In this document: in pieces, positions 1 through 8,941 of the stretch | Numbering within the stretch: the stretch's first letter is position 1 | Layout: every line of letters begins with the position of its first letter | From: Thalassotalea_H sp040779345 | GTDB lineage: Bacteria; Pseudomonadota; Gammaproteobacteria; Enterobacterales; Alteromonadaceae | Assembly: GCA_040779345.1 (NCBI GenBank) | Contig: JBFONU010000006.1 | Coordinates: 184,118 to 248,117 of the forward strand | Direction of reading: 5' to 3' | DNA: 64,000 nt | The notes under the pieces: model-generated | Seen by the model: the letters and a program-made list of their open reading frames with translations, nothing else | Databases searched by the model: none | What the model was told of the DNA's origin: nothing | Position numbers and translations under genes: made by a program

Positions 1-309
1 GCTGAAATGACTGAGTTGATTGCTTTATTAAAAGGTAATTTAACTGCGAGTATTCACGCAACTAATGATGACATTGAAAACAGCCGAACTATTGCTAAGC
101 TCATTGCTCATAAAGTTGGACGCTTAATATATAACCAAATGCCAACAGGTGTAGAGGTTTGTGCATCAATGAATCATGGTGGGCCATTTCCAGCGTCTAC
201 CGATTTAAGAACAACGTCTGTAGGCAGTGAAGCGATTAAACGTTTTCAACGCCCGATTTGCTATCAAAACTTGCCAATGGAATTATTACCTGAATTATTG
301 AAGCGCTAA
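1..309 (+). CDS. Aldehyde dehydrogenase (NADP+), 2,5-dioxovalerate dehydrogenase type, 3' end
   Basis: Only the last ~102 codons are present; the frame is open through the left edge, so the gene starts outside the window. The visible segment carries the C-terminal signature of alpha-ketoglutaric semialdehyde dehydrogenases: a GRLIYNQMPTGVEVC block, then HGGPFPASTD, then RTTSVGSEAIKRFQRPICYQN. This family oxidises 2,5-dioxovalerate to 2-oxoglutarate in sugar-acid or hydroxyproline breakdown. The catalytic Cys and Glu lie upstream and cannot be checked. The following GntR regulator could control the pathway (inference). Confidence 0.85.
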   Translation, partial: AEMTELIALLKGNLTASIHATNDDIENSRTIAKLIAHKVGRLIYNQMPTGVEVCASMNHGGPFPASTDLRTTSVGSEAIKRFQRPICYQNLPMELLPELLKR

Positions 310-334
310 GTTTTTGGTAAATAATGCCGTGATT

Positions 335-365
335 AAAAGAGCTATTTTTATTAGCTCTTTTTTTT
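335..365 (+). terminator. Intrinsic terminator after the aldehyde dehydrogenase
   Basis: A 10-bp perfect stem, AAAAGAGCTA / TAGCTCTTTT, with a 7-nt T-rich loop runs directly into a T tract. It lies 26 bp after the stop codon and separates this gene from the GntR gene. Confidence 0.85.
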
Positions 366-420
366 ATGTATTAAATGCTTATAATGGAGACAATTAATTT
401 AGCTGTAATTCGGTAAGCGC

Positions 421-1095
421 ATGACCATAGTTTATAAAACACGTACACAATTAGTCGTTGAAACTTTAAGAGAAAAAATTCTTAATGGTGCGATTAAAGC
501 TGGTCAACCTTTACGTCAAGCGGCATTGGCTGAAGAGTTAAATGTCAGTAGAATTCCTGTGCGTGAAGCCTTATTGCAGCTAGAAGCAGAAGGACTCGTT
601 TCGTTTGAGCCCCATAAAGGCGCAACAGCTACTGAGCTTAATGTTAGTCAAGTTGATGAATTATTTGAATTAAGAGCAATGTTAGAAGCTGATTTGTTGT
701 CGGCTTCAATTCCAAATCTATCTGAAGCCAAACTTGAAGAAGCGACAGAATTGCTCGACAGGCTCAATCAGTCCCTTGGAAAAGAGAATGCGGCTAATAC
801 ATGGAGTGAGTTAAACTCCAATTACCACAATTGTTTATATTCTGGTGCGAATAGACCTCAAACTCAAGATTTGGTGAATACCTTAAATAAAAATGCCGAT
901 CGCTATATTCGTATGCATTTATTATGGGCTGGCGGTATTTCAAAGGCAGAATCTGAGCATAATGAATTGTTAGCGCTTTGTAAGCAAAAAGATGTCGCAA
1001 ACGCGGTGGCGTTAATGAAGCAACATATATTAGGTTCCAGAGATGAAATAAAAGAGTTTTTGATTGAACGTGAAAAATCAATCGAGTTGAAATAA
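421..1095 (+). CDS. GntR-family transcriptional regulator with FCD ligand domain
   Basis: 224 aa. The N-terminal winged helix (about residues 8-75) shows the GntR pattern, with a REKILNGAIKAGQPLRQ segment and a VSRIPVREALLQLEAEGLV recognition region. Residues about 80-215 form an all-helical FCD domain with ELRAMLEADLL and a late ESEHNELLALCKQKD stretch carrying a likely metal/ligand His. The FadR subfamily usually senses small carboxylates and represses neighbouring catabolic genes. It follows a terminator, so it has its own promoter. The target and effector are not evident from sequence. Confidence 0.9.
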   Translation: MTIVYKTRTQLVVETLREKILNGAIKAGQPLRQAALAEELNVSRIPVREALLQLEAEGLVSFEPHKGATATELNVSQVDELFELRAMLEADLLSASIPNLSEAKLEEATELLDRLNQSLGKENAANTWSELNSNYHNCLYSGANRPQTQDLVNTLNKNADRYIRMHLLWAGGISKAESEHNELLALCKQKDVANAVALMKQHILGSRDEIKEFLIEREKSIELK

Positions 1096-1145
1096 AACTA
1101 ATTATTGATATAAAAATCAATAGGATAAGTTTTTTTATTTATACG

Positions 1146-1175
1146 AGTCAATAAAGCATTTATTGACTTTTCTTG
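1146..1175 (+). terminator. Intrinsic terminator after the GntR gene
   Basis: Perfect 10-bp stem AGTCAATAAA / TTTATTGACT with a 3-nt GCA loop, followed by TTTCTT. It lies about 50 bp past the GntR stop codon. Confidence 0.65.
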
Positions 1176-1277
1176 CTTAAATCTATAGTATTCCCGCGCT
1201 TTTTGTCGCTTAACCATTTCCTTATTATTTTCTGCCATTATTAACCGATAAAAAGTATGCCTAATTTTTAACTGCGC

Positions 1278-1296
1278 CGAATAATATATTTATTCG
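1278..1296. promoter_or_regulatory. Inverted repeat in the 5' region of the SulP gene
   Basis: CGAATAA-TATAT-TTATTCG is a perfect 7-bp-arm palindrome about 30 bp upstream of the transporter start. It could be an operator or a leader hairpin. No matching regulator is recognised. Confidence 0.35.
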
Positions 1297-1328
1297 AGGT
1301 CAGTAAACCTAAATAACGTGAGACCGTG

Positions 1329-2885
1329 ATGTTTGAATTACATGCCAGCAAAGTTGGCAATTTGAAAAATGATGTTTTATCGGGATTGACCGTCGCATTA
1401 GCGCTGGTACCTGAAGCTGTTGCCTTTGCCTTTGTAGCTGGTGTCGAACCTTTAGTGGGGTTATATGCGGCGTTTATGGTTGGCTTGATCACCTCAATTT
1501 TTGGTGGTCGTCCAGGAATGATTTCTGGTGCTACAGGTGCGATGGCCGTCGTCATGGTGAGTTTAGTGGCACTGCACGGGGTTGAATATCTTTTTGCTTG
1601 TGTGGTGTTAACCGGACTCCTGCAAATAATGGCGGGCATATTTAAACTAGGGAAATTCATCCGTTTAGTACCTCATCCTGTTATGTTGGGTTTTGTGAAT
1701 GGCTTGGCAATAGTCATATTTTTAGCACAACTTGGACAGTTTAAAGTCACCAATGATGCGGGTGAATTAGAGTGGATGATGGGCTCACAGCTTTATACAA
1801 TGGCAGGTTTAATTGTACTAACTATGGCGATCATTCATTTTTTACCGAAATTGACCAAAGCGGTTCCTTCATCGTTAGTGGCCATAGTGGTTGTTACTGT
1901 GTTAGTACAAAGTTTAGGGCTTGATGCACGTACTGTTGTTGATTTTGTTCGTGACATGACAAACGATCCCGCTGCATCCATTGCCGGTGGACTGCCGCAG
2001 TTTGCTATTCCTAATGTACCATTTAATTTTGAAACGCTAAAAATCATCTTTCCATTTGCTATTGTGTTAGCCGCTATTGGTTTAATCGAATCATTGTTAA
2101 CCTTGACGCTAATTGATGAGTTAACCGGTACACGTGGGCGAGGCAATAAAGAATGTATTGCACAAGGAGCATCTAATGCGGTCAATGGTTTCTTTGGCGG
2201 TATGGGCGGGTGTGCAATGATTGGTCAGTCGATGATCAATGTAAACTCTGGTGGTCGAGGTCGAGCATCAGGTATTACAGCCGCTTTAGCGCTGTTAGGT
2301 TTTATTTTATTTGCATCTGGATTGATTGAAATAATCCCTTTAGCCGCACTTGTTGGTGTGATGTTTATTGTGGTTATTGGGACATTTGAATGGTCAAGTT
2401 TCCGAATTTTAGGCAAAGTGCCTAAAGCGGATGCTTTTGTCATTGTCTTAGTATCTGGCGTTACGGTAGCAACTGATCTTGCTGTAGCGGTTGTTGTTGG
2501 TGTGATTGTTTCTGCGTTAGTTTTTGCTTGGGAACATGCTAAGCATGTTATTGTTCACCGCTCAACAGATGAAAATGGCTCGACGGTTTATGATGTTAAT
2601 GGACCATTATTTTTTGGTTCAATCTCTAATTTTTTAGAACAATTTGACATTGATAATGACAGTGATGACGTCATTGTTGAGTTTAAAAATTCTCGTGTTG
2701 CTGATCATTCGGCAATCGAAGCCATTGATACCTTAGCTGAGCGTTATATTTCGAGTGGCAAAACTATGCATTTAAGGCACTTAAGTCTTGAGTGTAAGCA
2801 GCTATTAACGAAGGCAGGGAGTTTGGTTGAGATAAATTTAATTGAAGATCCTGACTACCATATTGCTACCGATAAATTAGCGTAA
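1329..2885 (+). CDS. SulP-family inorganic anion transporter with STAS domain
   Basis: About 518 aa. The N-terminal ~390 residues are a polytopic SLC26/SulP membrane domain with typical motifs: LVPEAVAFAFVAGVEPLVGLYAAF near the start, GRPGMISGATGAMAVVM, and a GFFGGMGGCAMIGQSMINV loop. Residues about 410-505 form a cytoplasmic STAS domain (DVIVEFKNSRVADHSAIEAI). The family exchanges sulfate, bicarbonate or dicarboxylates; the substrate cannot be assigned here. The frame also has GTG at 1326 directly before ATG 1329, and I prefer the ATG. It stands alone between terminator-like hairpins. Confidence 0.92.
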   Translation: MFELHASKVGNLKNDVLSGLTVALALVPEAVAFAFVAGVEPLVGLYAAFMVGLITSIFGGRPGMISGATGAMAVVMVSLVALHGVEYLFACVVLTGLLQIMAGIFKLGKFIRLVPHPVMLGFVNGLAIVIFLAQLGQFKVTNDAGELEWMMGSQLYTMAGLIVLTMAIIHFLPKLTKAVPSSLVAIVVVTVLVQSLGLDARTVVDFVRDMTNDPAASIAGGLPQFAIPNVPFNFETLKIIFPFAIVLAAIGLIESLLTLTLIDELTGTRGRGNKECIAQGASNAVNGFFGGMGGCAMIGQSMINVNSGGRGRASGITAALALLGFILFASGLIEIIPLAALVGVMFIVVIGTFEWSSFRILGKVPKADAFVIVLVSGVTVATDLAVAVVVGVIVSALVFAWEHAKHVIVHRSTDENGSTVYDVNGPLFFGSISNFLEQFDIDNDSDDVIVEFKNSRVADHSAIEAIDTLAERYISSGKTMHLRHLSLECKQLLTKAGSLVEINLIEDPDYHIATDKLA

Positions 2886-2893
2886 TAGGGTTT

Positions 2894-2940
2894 CATTCAC
2901 CTATACGCTATAGTTAGTGATAGGTGAATGTATTTTATTG
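2894..2940 (+). terminator. Terminator-like hairpin after the SulP transporter
   Basis: An 11-bp stem CATTCACCTAT / ATAGGTGAATG encloses a 15-nt loop and is followed by TATTTTATT. It begins 9 bp after the SulP stop. Confidence 0.6.
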
Positions 2941-2962
2941 AAGTAACTATTAATCATTTAAT

Positions 2963-3268
2963 ATGCAATTAGAATTTTTTGATGTTCCTAGCCCTTGTAT
3001 TGGTATTTGTCAGTCAGATGATAAAGGTCAATGCTTGGGATGCTTTCGCACCAGAGAAGAACGTCAAAATTGGATTAAACTATCCTCTGATGATAAGCAA
3101 AAAGTGATTAAACGTTGCTTACAACGTAAAAAGCGTAAAGCAGGTAAAATTAAAGTTAAAGAGATCGAAACTCCTATAGAAAGTCAGCAACCCTCACTTC
3201 TTGACCCACCTAAGAAAAATACATTAACCACTTCCAGTGATATGGATTTTGGTGATTTTGAGCTCTAA
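2963..3268 (+). CDS. DUF1289 domain-containing small cysteine protein
   Basis: 101 aa. The N-terminal half is the DUF1289 module, PSPCIGICQSDDKGQCLGCFRT, with four cysteines (C-x3-C-x6-C-x2-C) followed by an E-x-x-x-W segment, presumably a metal-binding knuckle. The C-terminal half is Lys-rich and low in complexity. The function of the family is unknown. It lies 45-60 bp upstream of the histidine kinase on the same strand and may be co-transcribed with it. Confidence 0.85.
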   Translation: MQLEFFDVPSPCIGICQSDDKGQCLGCFRTREERQNWIKLSSDDKQKVIKRCLQRKKRKAGKIKVKEIETPIESQQPSLLDPPKKNTLTTSSDMDFGDFEL

Positions 3269-3328
3269 TTAGCAAATATTTAAAGAACTCTACTATGCTT
3301 AATTAAATGATAAGTGTGGTGGATTATA

Positions 3329-4756
3329 TTGTTGAAAAACGCTTCTGATGTTAACTATATTGCCCAATTAGAACAGCAACTTGTTGAACTTAAATATGCT
3401 GAAAAATTACATCATGCATTGTTTAAAATAGCCTCTATTTCACATGATGAAATGGACTTGCATCACCTTTATAAAAAAATTCACCTCATTATTAATGACA
3501 TATTAGATGCGAAAAACTTTTTCATCGCACTGTTAAATGACGATGAACAGAGTATTACTCTGCCTTATTTTGTTGATGAAAAAGACGTCGGCGATAAAGA
3601 TATGACCGGAGTTACCTTGTTTTTAGGTAATGGCTTGAGCTCATATGTGATCCGTAGTCGTCAGCCAAAGTTGCTTACCCCAAAATTAATAGAAAAATTA
3701 ATTGAAGAGGGGCAGATCACCGAAGTGCTTGGCTCGACAGAGTTCACTTGCTGGATGGGAGCGCCAATGATCTCAGCAGAAACCTTGCATGGTGTTATTG
3801 TTGTTCAATCTTATCTCCCCGATGCTAGCTATAACACTCAAGATTTACAACTCTTAGACTTTGTGGCGAATCAAGTCGCAAGTGCGATAGAAATGAATAT
3901 CAATGAAACACAACGAAGGGAAGCCCAATTAAGACTAGCAGAGCAGCATAGAGCGTTAGAGCAGAAAAACCTAACATTAACTAAAACCATTAATGAACTG
4001 AATAAAACACAGGAAGAGTTAGTACAACGTGAAAAAATGGCTTCACTTGGCGGACTTGTCGCGGGGATAGCACATGAAATTAATACCCCTTTAGGGATTT
4101 GTGTAACTGCGACAAGTCATTTATCCGAAGAGTTAAAAGAGGTTAAAAAGCAATTTGAATTAGACAAATTAACAAAAGAGGGGCTAGATGAGTATTTTGA
4201 TGAATGTGAACAAGGGTTAAAGATATTAATGTCAAACACTCAACGAGGAGCTGAATTAGTCAGAAGCTTTAAGCAAGTGGCGGTTGATCAGTCTTCAAAC
4301 GAGATCCGTTCAATCAATCTTTATGACTATATTCAAGAAGTGCTTTTGTCGCTCAAGCCCACACTCAAGCGAGTAAAACATGAAATAATGATTGAATGTG
4401 CTGATGATATTTTGATTGATGTTAACCCTGGCGCTATTGCTCAAATTTTCAGTAACTTAATCATGAATTCTATTATTCATGGCTTTGAAGATATTGAGCA
4501 AGGAAAAATTCAAATTAAGGCTTATATTAAGGCAAAACAACTATGCATTCATTATGCAGATAATGGCAAGGGCATTAAAGCGCAGGAGTTAGAATTACTA
4601 TTTGAACCTTTTTTTACTACAAAAAGAGGAGAGGGCGGAAGTGGCTTAGGTACTCATTTAATATACAACCTTGTGCACTCTTCATTAAACGGCGTTATTA
4701 AAGCTGACAGTCAGGTTGGAAAAGGGCTCGCATATTTAATAAAAATCCCTATTTAA
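3329..4756 (+). CDS. Cytoplasmic sensor histidine kinase with GAF domain
   Basis: About 475 aa with no membrane segment. A GAF domain occupies roughly residues 45-190, followed by a coiled coil (about 200-235, EQKNLTLTKTINELNK). The H-box GGLVAGIAHEINTPLG has its phospho-accepting His near residue 249. The C-terminal ATPase domain shows the N box (FSNLIMNSIIHG), G1 (DNGKGI) and G2 (GEGGSGLGTHL). A GGTGGA Shine-Dalgarno at 3318-3323 favours TTG 3329 as start; GTG 3314 is also in frame. It converges on the HD-GYP response regulator with overlapping stop codons, so the two may be a signalling pair (inference). Confidence 0.88.
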   Translation: MLKNASDVNYIAQLEQQLVELKYAEKLHHALFKIASISHDEMDLHHLYKKIHLIINDILDAKNFFIALLNDDEQSITLPYFVDEKDVGDKDMTGVTLFLGNGLSSYVIRSRQPKLLTPKLIEKLIEEGQITEVLGSTEFTCWMGAPMISAETLHGVIVVQSYLPDASYNTQDLQLLDFVANQVASAIEMNINETQRREAQLRLAEQHRALEQKNLTLTKTINELNKTQEELVQREKMASLGGLVAGIAHEINTPLGICVTATSHLSEELKEVKKQFELDKLTKEGLDEYFDECEQGLKILMSNTQRGAELVRSFKQVAVDQSSNEIRSINLYDYIQEVLLSLKPTLKRVKHEIMIECADDILIDVNPGAIAQIFSNLIMNSIIHGFEDIEQGKIQIKAYIKAKQLCIHYADNGKGIKAQELELLFEPFFTTKRGEGGSGLGTHLIYNLVHSSLNGVIKADSQVGKGLAYLIKIPI

Positions 4757-6276
4757 ACGTCTTTGTGTTTGTTGTTTATTGAAATTGCAAGATTGATGTT
4801 CTCAAGTAAAACGGAAACTATCGAGGGGTCTAAATGAGTGCCGCTTGCTTGTTTAAAGAAGTTGATAACATTTTCAATAGGCCAAGCCTCTTTGTAGCAA
4901 CGTTTATGCGTTAAGGCATCAAAAACATCGGCAACGGCAACGATTCGAGCATAGATATGAATGTTTTCCCCCTTGATTTTATTAGGGTAACCCGTGCCAT
5001 CAAATTTTTCATGATGTTGCTCTGAAATAATCGCTGCCGCTTGTAAAATTGGACGCTTAGAGCCTTGTAGTATATTAAAGCCAATACTGGGGTGACGCTT
5101 CATTTCTTCCATTTCATCAACCGTTAATTTTCCCGGTTTGAGTAATATTTTATCTGGCGTCGCTATTTTTCCTATATCGTGCATCGGCGCTGCTTGTTTT
5201 AGTAACTCAGCTTCTTCGTCAGTTAAACCTAGTTTCTGGGCAAGCATGTAGGATACTTCAGACATTCTTCTAATATGATTACCTGCTTCATTTGATCGTG
5301 ACTCAACAACATCTCCTAGTCGGTAAATAAGTTCTTCTTGAGTTTCTATCACTTCATTATTTAACAATAAGTTGTCAAAAGCTAAACTCACATTTCCAGA
5401 AAAAATTTCCAGTAATTTTGAATCTATTTCTGAGAGTGACGATATTCCTTTTAGGTAAAGAAGACTTATTTTGTCGGTTTGACTGGGGAAAAAACCAACT
5501 AATATATCGTCCTCAATAATGCTTTGCTGTTGTTCTATGGCCTTATTAAAATATTTATACGCTTGTGGGTCAATCGAGTCATCTCCACTATCATCAGAAA
5601 TTTGCGCAATGATTGTAAAATCATTTTGAGAATATACAGCGCCCAGCCCTGTGATTTGTAGCAGAGCACTTTGCTGTTCGAGGCGCAGTAAAGACATAAT
5701 TTGTTGTAATAAACCACTAAAGAACTTTGTTAAAGAGCGTTGTTCTAATACATTACTGGTGGATTCAATAACGCGTTCTAAGCCATTACGATATTGCTCT
5801 TGAAACTTTCTAGCGGTTTCAACTTCAATAATGTCTCTATAAGCCCTTAATGAAGAATAAGCGGTAGTGAACAGTTTCTTTCTGTCTAATTCGGTTTTTT
5901 CTTTGTAATCATTAATATCATAGTCAACAATGACTTGTTCCTCAGGCGCTTGTCCTGGTTGTCCGGTTCTAAGCACTATCCGTGAAAATTTATTATTTAA
6001 GTCTTGTCTTATCCATTTTGCTAATTGTAAGCCGGCATCATCAGTTTCCATAACAACATCAAGAAAAATTAAGGCTATATCCTCTTCTAAACTGAGTATT
6101 TCTTTGGCTTCACTGGCTGAATATGCATTAAGGAAAGTGAGCTTTCTATCTTCTAGAGTAAATCTTTTTAATGCCATTTTTGTTATATGATGAATGTCTT
6201 CTTCATCATCAATTATTAAGACCTTCCAAGGAGGCTGATTAATTGTTTTTTTTGAGGGGGAAAATGATAAAGGCAT
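4753..6276 (-). CDS. Response regulator with DUF3369 and HD-GYP phosphodiesterase domain
   Basis: 507 aa. The N-terminal receiver has acidic residues D23/D24, the phospho-acceptor D73 (LIFLDVVM) and a Lys in the NDYKEKT segment. A DUF3369/GAF-like region follows (about 160-310), then an HD-GYP domain (about 320-490) with MHDIGKIATPDKIL and EQHHEKFDGTGYP. All catalytic signatures of a cyclic-di-GMP phosphodiesterase are intact. The family links two-component input to c-di-GMP breakdown. It is encoded tail-to-tail with the GAF histidine kinase, sharing 4 bp. Confidence 0.92.
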   Translation of the reverse strand: MPLSFSPSKKTINQPPWKVLIIDDEEDIHHITKMALKRFTLEDRKLTFLNAYSASEAKEILSLEEDIALIFLDVVMETDDAGLQLAKWIRQDLNNKFSRIVLRTGQPGQAPEEQVIVDYDINDYKEKTELDRKKLFTTAYSSLRAYRDIIEVETARKFQEQYRNGLERVIESTSNVLEQRSLTKFFSGLLQQIMSLLRLEQQSALLQITGLGAVYSQNDFTIIAQISDDSGDDSIDPQAYKYFNKAIEQQQSIIEDDILVGFFPSQTDKISLLYLKGISSLSEIDSKLLEIFSGNVSLAFDNLLLNNEVIETQEELIYRLGDVVESRSNEAGNHIRRMSEVSYMLAQKLGLTDEEAELLKQAAPMHDIGKIATPDKILLKPGKLTVDEMEEMKRHPSIGFNILQGSKRPILQAAAIISEQHHEKFDGTGYPNKIKGENIHIYARIVAVADVFDALTHKRCYKEAWPIENVINFFKQASGTHLDPSIVSVLLENINLAISINNKHKDV

Positions 6277-6400
6277 AATATTAAATTTTACACAGACTTA
6301 TTATTAGGTATAGAACAAGCGATGATATTTACAATGTTTTTGGCATTAATTTTCGAGTTTTCAGTGATGAGTAATTGTGTAAAAGTGACTGTTTTAGCTA

Positions 6401-7147
6401 TCAGTAGGTGGGAGTGTGTATCTCAGACATTTGCCAGTTAGTAGCTTGTTTAACCTTGACTAAAGCTTTTTTAAACTGTTCGACTGTTTCTTGAGGGGTA
6501 TTAATACTCAATGCTAAATATAAGGCGGTGCTATCGATACAAAAATTGGTATGTAGTAATTCGTCAGGGGTCAGCCCTTTTTGCTCTAAGTTATAAAATA
6601 GCACTTCTGCTGGATAACCAATAAAATCAGCTCTATTAATATAGAGCATTTGAATGGCATGATTGATAGAGCTGGCGCTAAACAGGTTTTTTCTATCGAT
6701 AAATCCATGTTGAGTTAATTGTTGACTAATATGCCCATCACGTTGTGTGACTGTTCTATAGTTCTTTAACTGTTCAAGCGTTTTAACGCGAGAAACCTTC
6801 TTTTGTTTCAAGGAAAAAATACACACATCAACAGCCGCTAGGCTGCCAACCCAATGAAACAGTTTTTCTCGTTGTTTATTACGTGCTATTGAAAAGATGA
6901 GCGTGTTGGGTTCTTTTAGTGCGATATTGTAACCTCGAGCCCAGGGAAGAAATTGTATATCTGATCCTATTTTTAATTCATCTAAGACCAATTGAACAAG
7001 TTCCACGTTTTTGCCTATCGCTTTATTCTCCTTAACATAACTATAAGGAGCAAATTCTTCAGTGATCACTTGAAATTTACTTTGTTGCGCAGAAATACTC
7101 ACTGGCAATAATAATGATAAAAAGCAAAGATGTTTGGTAAAAGTCAC
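6401..7147 (-). CDS. Periplasmic substrate-binding protein, SBP_bac_3 type
   Basis: 248 aa with a cleavable signal peptide of about 20 residues (LCFLSLLLPVSISA, then QQ). The mature part resembles family-3 solute-binding proteins: an EEFAPYSYVKENKAIGKNVELVQLVLDEL opening, then PWARGY, then a TVTQRDGHISQQL hinge region. At ~230 mature residues it is the compact version often found without an ABC permease in marine Alteromonadales. No transporter genes adjoin it, so it may act as a sensor input rather than in uptake (inference). The ligand is unknown. Confidence 0.8.
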   Translation of the reverse strand: MTFTKHLCFLSLLLPVSISAQQSKFQVITEEFAPYSYVKENKAIGKNVELVQLVLDELKIGSDIQFLPWARGYNIALKEPNTLIFSIARNKQREKLFHWVGSLAAVDVCIFSLKQKKVSRVKTLEQLKNYRTVTQRDGHISQQLTQHGFIDRKNLFSASSINHAIQMLYINRADFIGYPAEVLFYNLEQKGLTPDELLHTNFCIDSTALYLALSINTPQETVEQFKKALVKVKQATNWQMSEIHTPTY

Positions 7148-7517
7148 TAACTGGGTTCTCTAGGTTTTTATGTTAAAGGTTGATTAGTGTTAGGGGAGTG
7201 GGTATCAACAAGCATAAATAATCACCTCTAATAAAGATTATTGCGAAACGGATCTTCCATTAGTATATAACAATTCTAAATAACTACTAATATTGTAGGG
7301 TTTTTTACTGATTTAAATAATTTATGGTGATTGTTTACCATACTTGTTTTGTAAAGTAGAGGGTGCAACAATAAGTTGACAGTTTAATTTAAGCGCTTTT
7401 CTCAAGTCATAGCGTTTCAAAGAGTCGCTGTTATAATGTCGGCATTATTTTCTATGTGTGAATTTATGCTCTTTTTTAAGAGGTAAACATACTAAACACG
7501 TTATTTTCGGAGTACCT
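7148..7517. other. Intergenic region between binding protein and fumarylacetoacetase
   Basis: About 370 bp with no credible gene. It holds a good -10 hexamer TATAAT at 7432-7437, about 85 bp before the fumarylacetoacetase start. It also holds a loose inverted repeat, TTTAC...GTAAA, near 7335-7355. The rest is AT-rich without clear structure. Confidence 0.5.
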
Positions 7518-7523
7518 TTGCCA

Positions 7524-8846
7524 ATGTCCAGTAATCATTTGCTTAATGACACCCATAACCCACAATTAACAAGTTGGGTTGAATCTGCAAACCAAGCGGG
7601 TTGTGATTTTCCTATCCAAAATTTACCTTTTGCTGTCTTTAAAAAAGCGGGAGCTGATGAAGCATTCCGTGGCGGTGTTGCTATTGGAGATCAAATCTTA
7701 GATTTAGCTGCAGCAGCAAATTCCGGTGTTTTTGCAGGTTTAGCATTAGAAGCTATTCAAGCATGTGCTCAAAGCGAATTAAATACCTTTATGGGTATGG
7801 GTAAAGATGCATGGTCAAGTTTACGTGCGGCGTTGTCTAAAGCGTTAGCTTCTGGCTCTTTAGCGCAAGATAAATTAGCCAATTGTTTAGTTTCTCAAGC
7901 AGATGCTGAATATGCTTTACCATGTAATATTGGTGACTACACCGATTTCTATACTTCTATTCATCATGCCACTTCTGTAGGGAAAAAATTTCGTCCCGAT
8001 AATCCGTTATTACCCAATTATAAGTGGGTACCTATTGGCTATCATGGTCGTTCTTCGTCTATTGAAATTTCGGGCAGTGATTTTAAACGTCCTAAAGGTC
8101 AAACTAAGGCGCCTACGGCCACTGAACCGTCATTTGGTCCATGTAAACGTTTAGATTACGAACTAGAGATTGGGGTATTTATTGGTAATGGAAATGCCTT
8201 AGGTGAGCCAGTGTCTATTGATAATGCTGAAGATCATGTTTTTGGTATTTGTATCTTTAATGATTGGTCAGCGCGTGATATTCAAGGTTGGGAATATCAA
8301 CCTTTAGGGCCGTTCTTATCTAAGAACTTTGCATCAACAATATCACCTTGGATTGTGACAACAGAAGCGCTTGCTCCTTATAAAGGCCAGTGGACACGTG
8401 ATGAGGCTGATCCTCAACCTATGCCATATTTAGAGTCAGAGCAAAATAGATCATCAGGTTCATTTGATATCAACTTACAGGTATTATTAGAAACTGAAAC
8501 GATGCGTGCTGCAGAGCAAGCACCAACACCTTTATCTCAATCTAACTTTAAAGATTCATACTGGACTGTTGCACAAATGGTGGCACACCATACGGTTAAT
8601 GGTTGTAATTTACGATCTGGGGATATGTTTGGTAGTGGTACACAATCAGGTCCTAATCCTGAAGAAGCAGGGTCAATGTTAGAGTTATCAAATGCGGGTT
8701 CTGAGCCTATTACTTTACCAAATGGTGAAGCGCGTACATTTTTAGAAGACGGCGATAATGTTATTATGACCGGTTGGTGTGAAAAAGCGGGTGCTGCAAG
8801 AATTGGTTTTGGTTTAGTTGAAGCGAAAATTTTACCTGCCGACTAA
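7524..8846 (+). CDS. fahA: Fumarylacetoacetase
   Basis: About 440 aa from ATG 7524. It hydrolyses fumarylacetoacetate to fumarate and acetoacetate, the last step of tyrosine/homogentisate degradation. FAH signatures are visible: YTDFYTSIHHATSVGKKFRP, the catalytic-His stretch PIGYHGRSSSI, the metal ligands in DYELEIGVFIG and the FNDWSARDIQGWEYQPLGPF block. The open frame extends upstream to GTG 7458. A GGAG at 7509-7512 sits 5 nt before TTG 7518 and 11 nt before ATG 7524, so initiation is at one of these two. Other tyrosine-pathway genes (hppD, hmgA) are not in the window. Confidence 0.95.
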   Translation: MSSNHLLNDTHNPQLTSWVESANQAGCDFPIQNLPFAVFKKAGADEAFRGGVAIGDQILDLAAAANSGVFAGLALEAIQACAQSELNTFMGMGKDAWSSLRAALSKALASGSLAQDKLANCLVSQADAEYALPCNIGDYTDFYTSIHHATSVGKKFRPDNPLLPNYKWVPIGYHGRSSSIEISGSDFKRPKGQTKAPTATEPSFGPCKRLDYELEIGVFIGNGNALGEPVSIDNAEDHVFGICIFNDWSARDIQGWEYQPLGPFLSKNFASTISPWIVTTEALAPYKGQWTRDEADPQPMPYLESEQNRSSGSFDINLQVLLETETMRAAEQAPTPLSQSNFKDSYWTVAQMVAHHTVNGCNLRSGDMFGSGTQSGPNPEEAGSMLELSNAGSEPITLPNGEARTFLEDGDNVIMTGWCEKAGAARIGFGLVEAKILPAD

Positions 8847-8868
8847 TACCAGTAATTTCTATGTTTAC

Positions 8869-8907
8869 AAAAGCTTGTTTCAGTGATTTGAAACAAGCTT
8901 TTTTTAT
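8869..8907. terminator. Bidirectional intrinsic terminator
   Basis: A 13-bp stem AAAAGCTTGTTTC / GAAACAAGCTTTT with an 8-nt loop, flanked by A and T runs, lies between convergent fahA and the GST gene. It can serve both. Confidence 0.88.
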
Positions 8908-8941
8908 TAGCTTTAGCAAGTTTAAAGCTAATTTTTGATCT

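Noticed and set aside
1268..2443. Antisense ORFs opposite the SulP transporter (1268-1660, 1835-2185, 2225-2443)
   Set aside because: They mirror the codon phase of a clear transporter gene and have no domain, signal or ribosome site of their own.
7333..7355. TTTAC...GTAAA dyad upstream of fahA as a TyrR box
   Set aside because: The spacing and arms do not fit the TyrR consensus (TGTAAA-N6-TTTACA).
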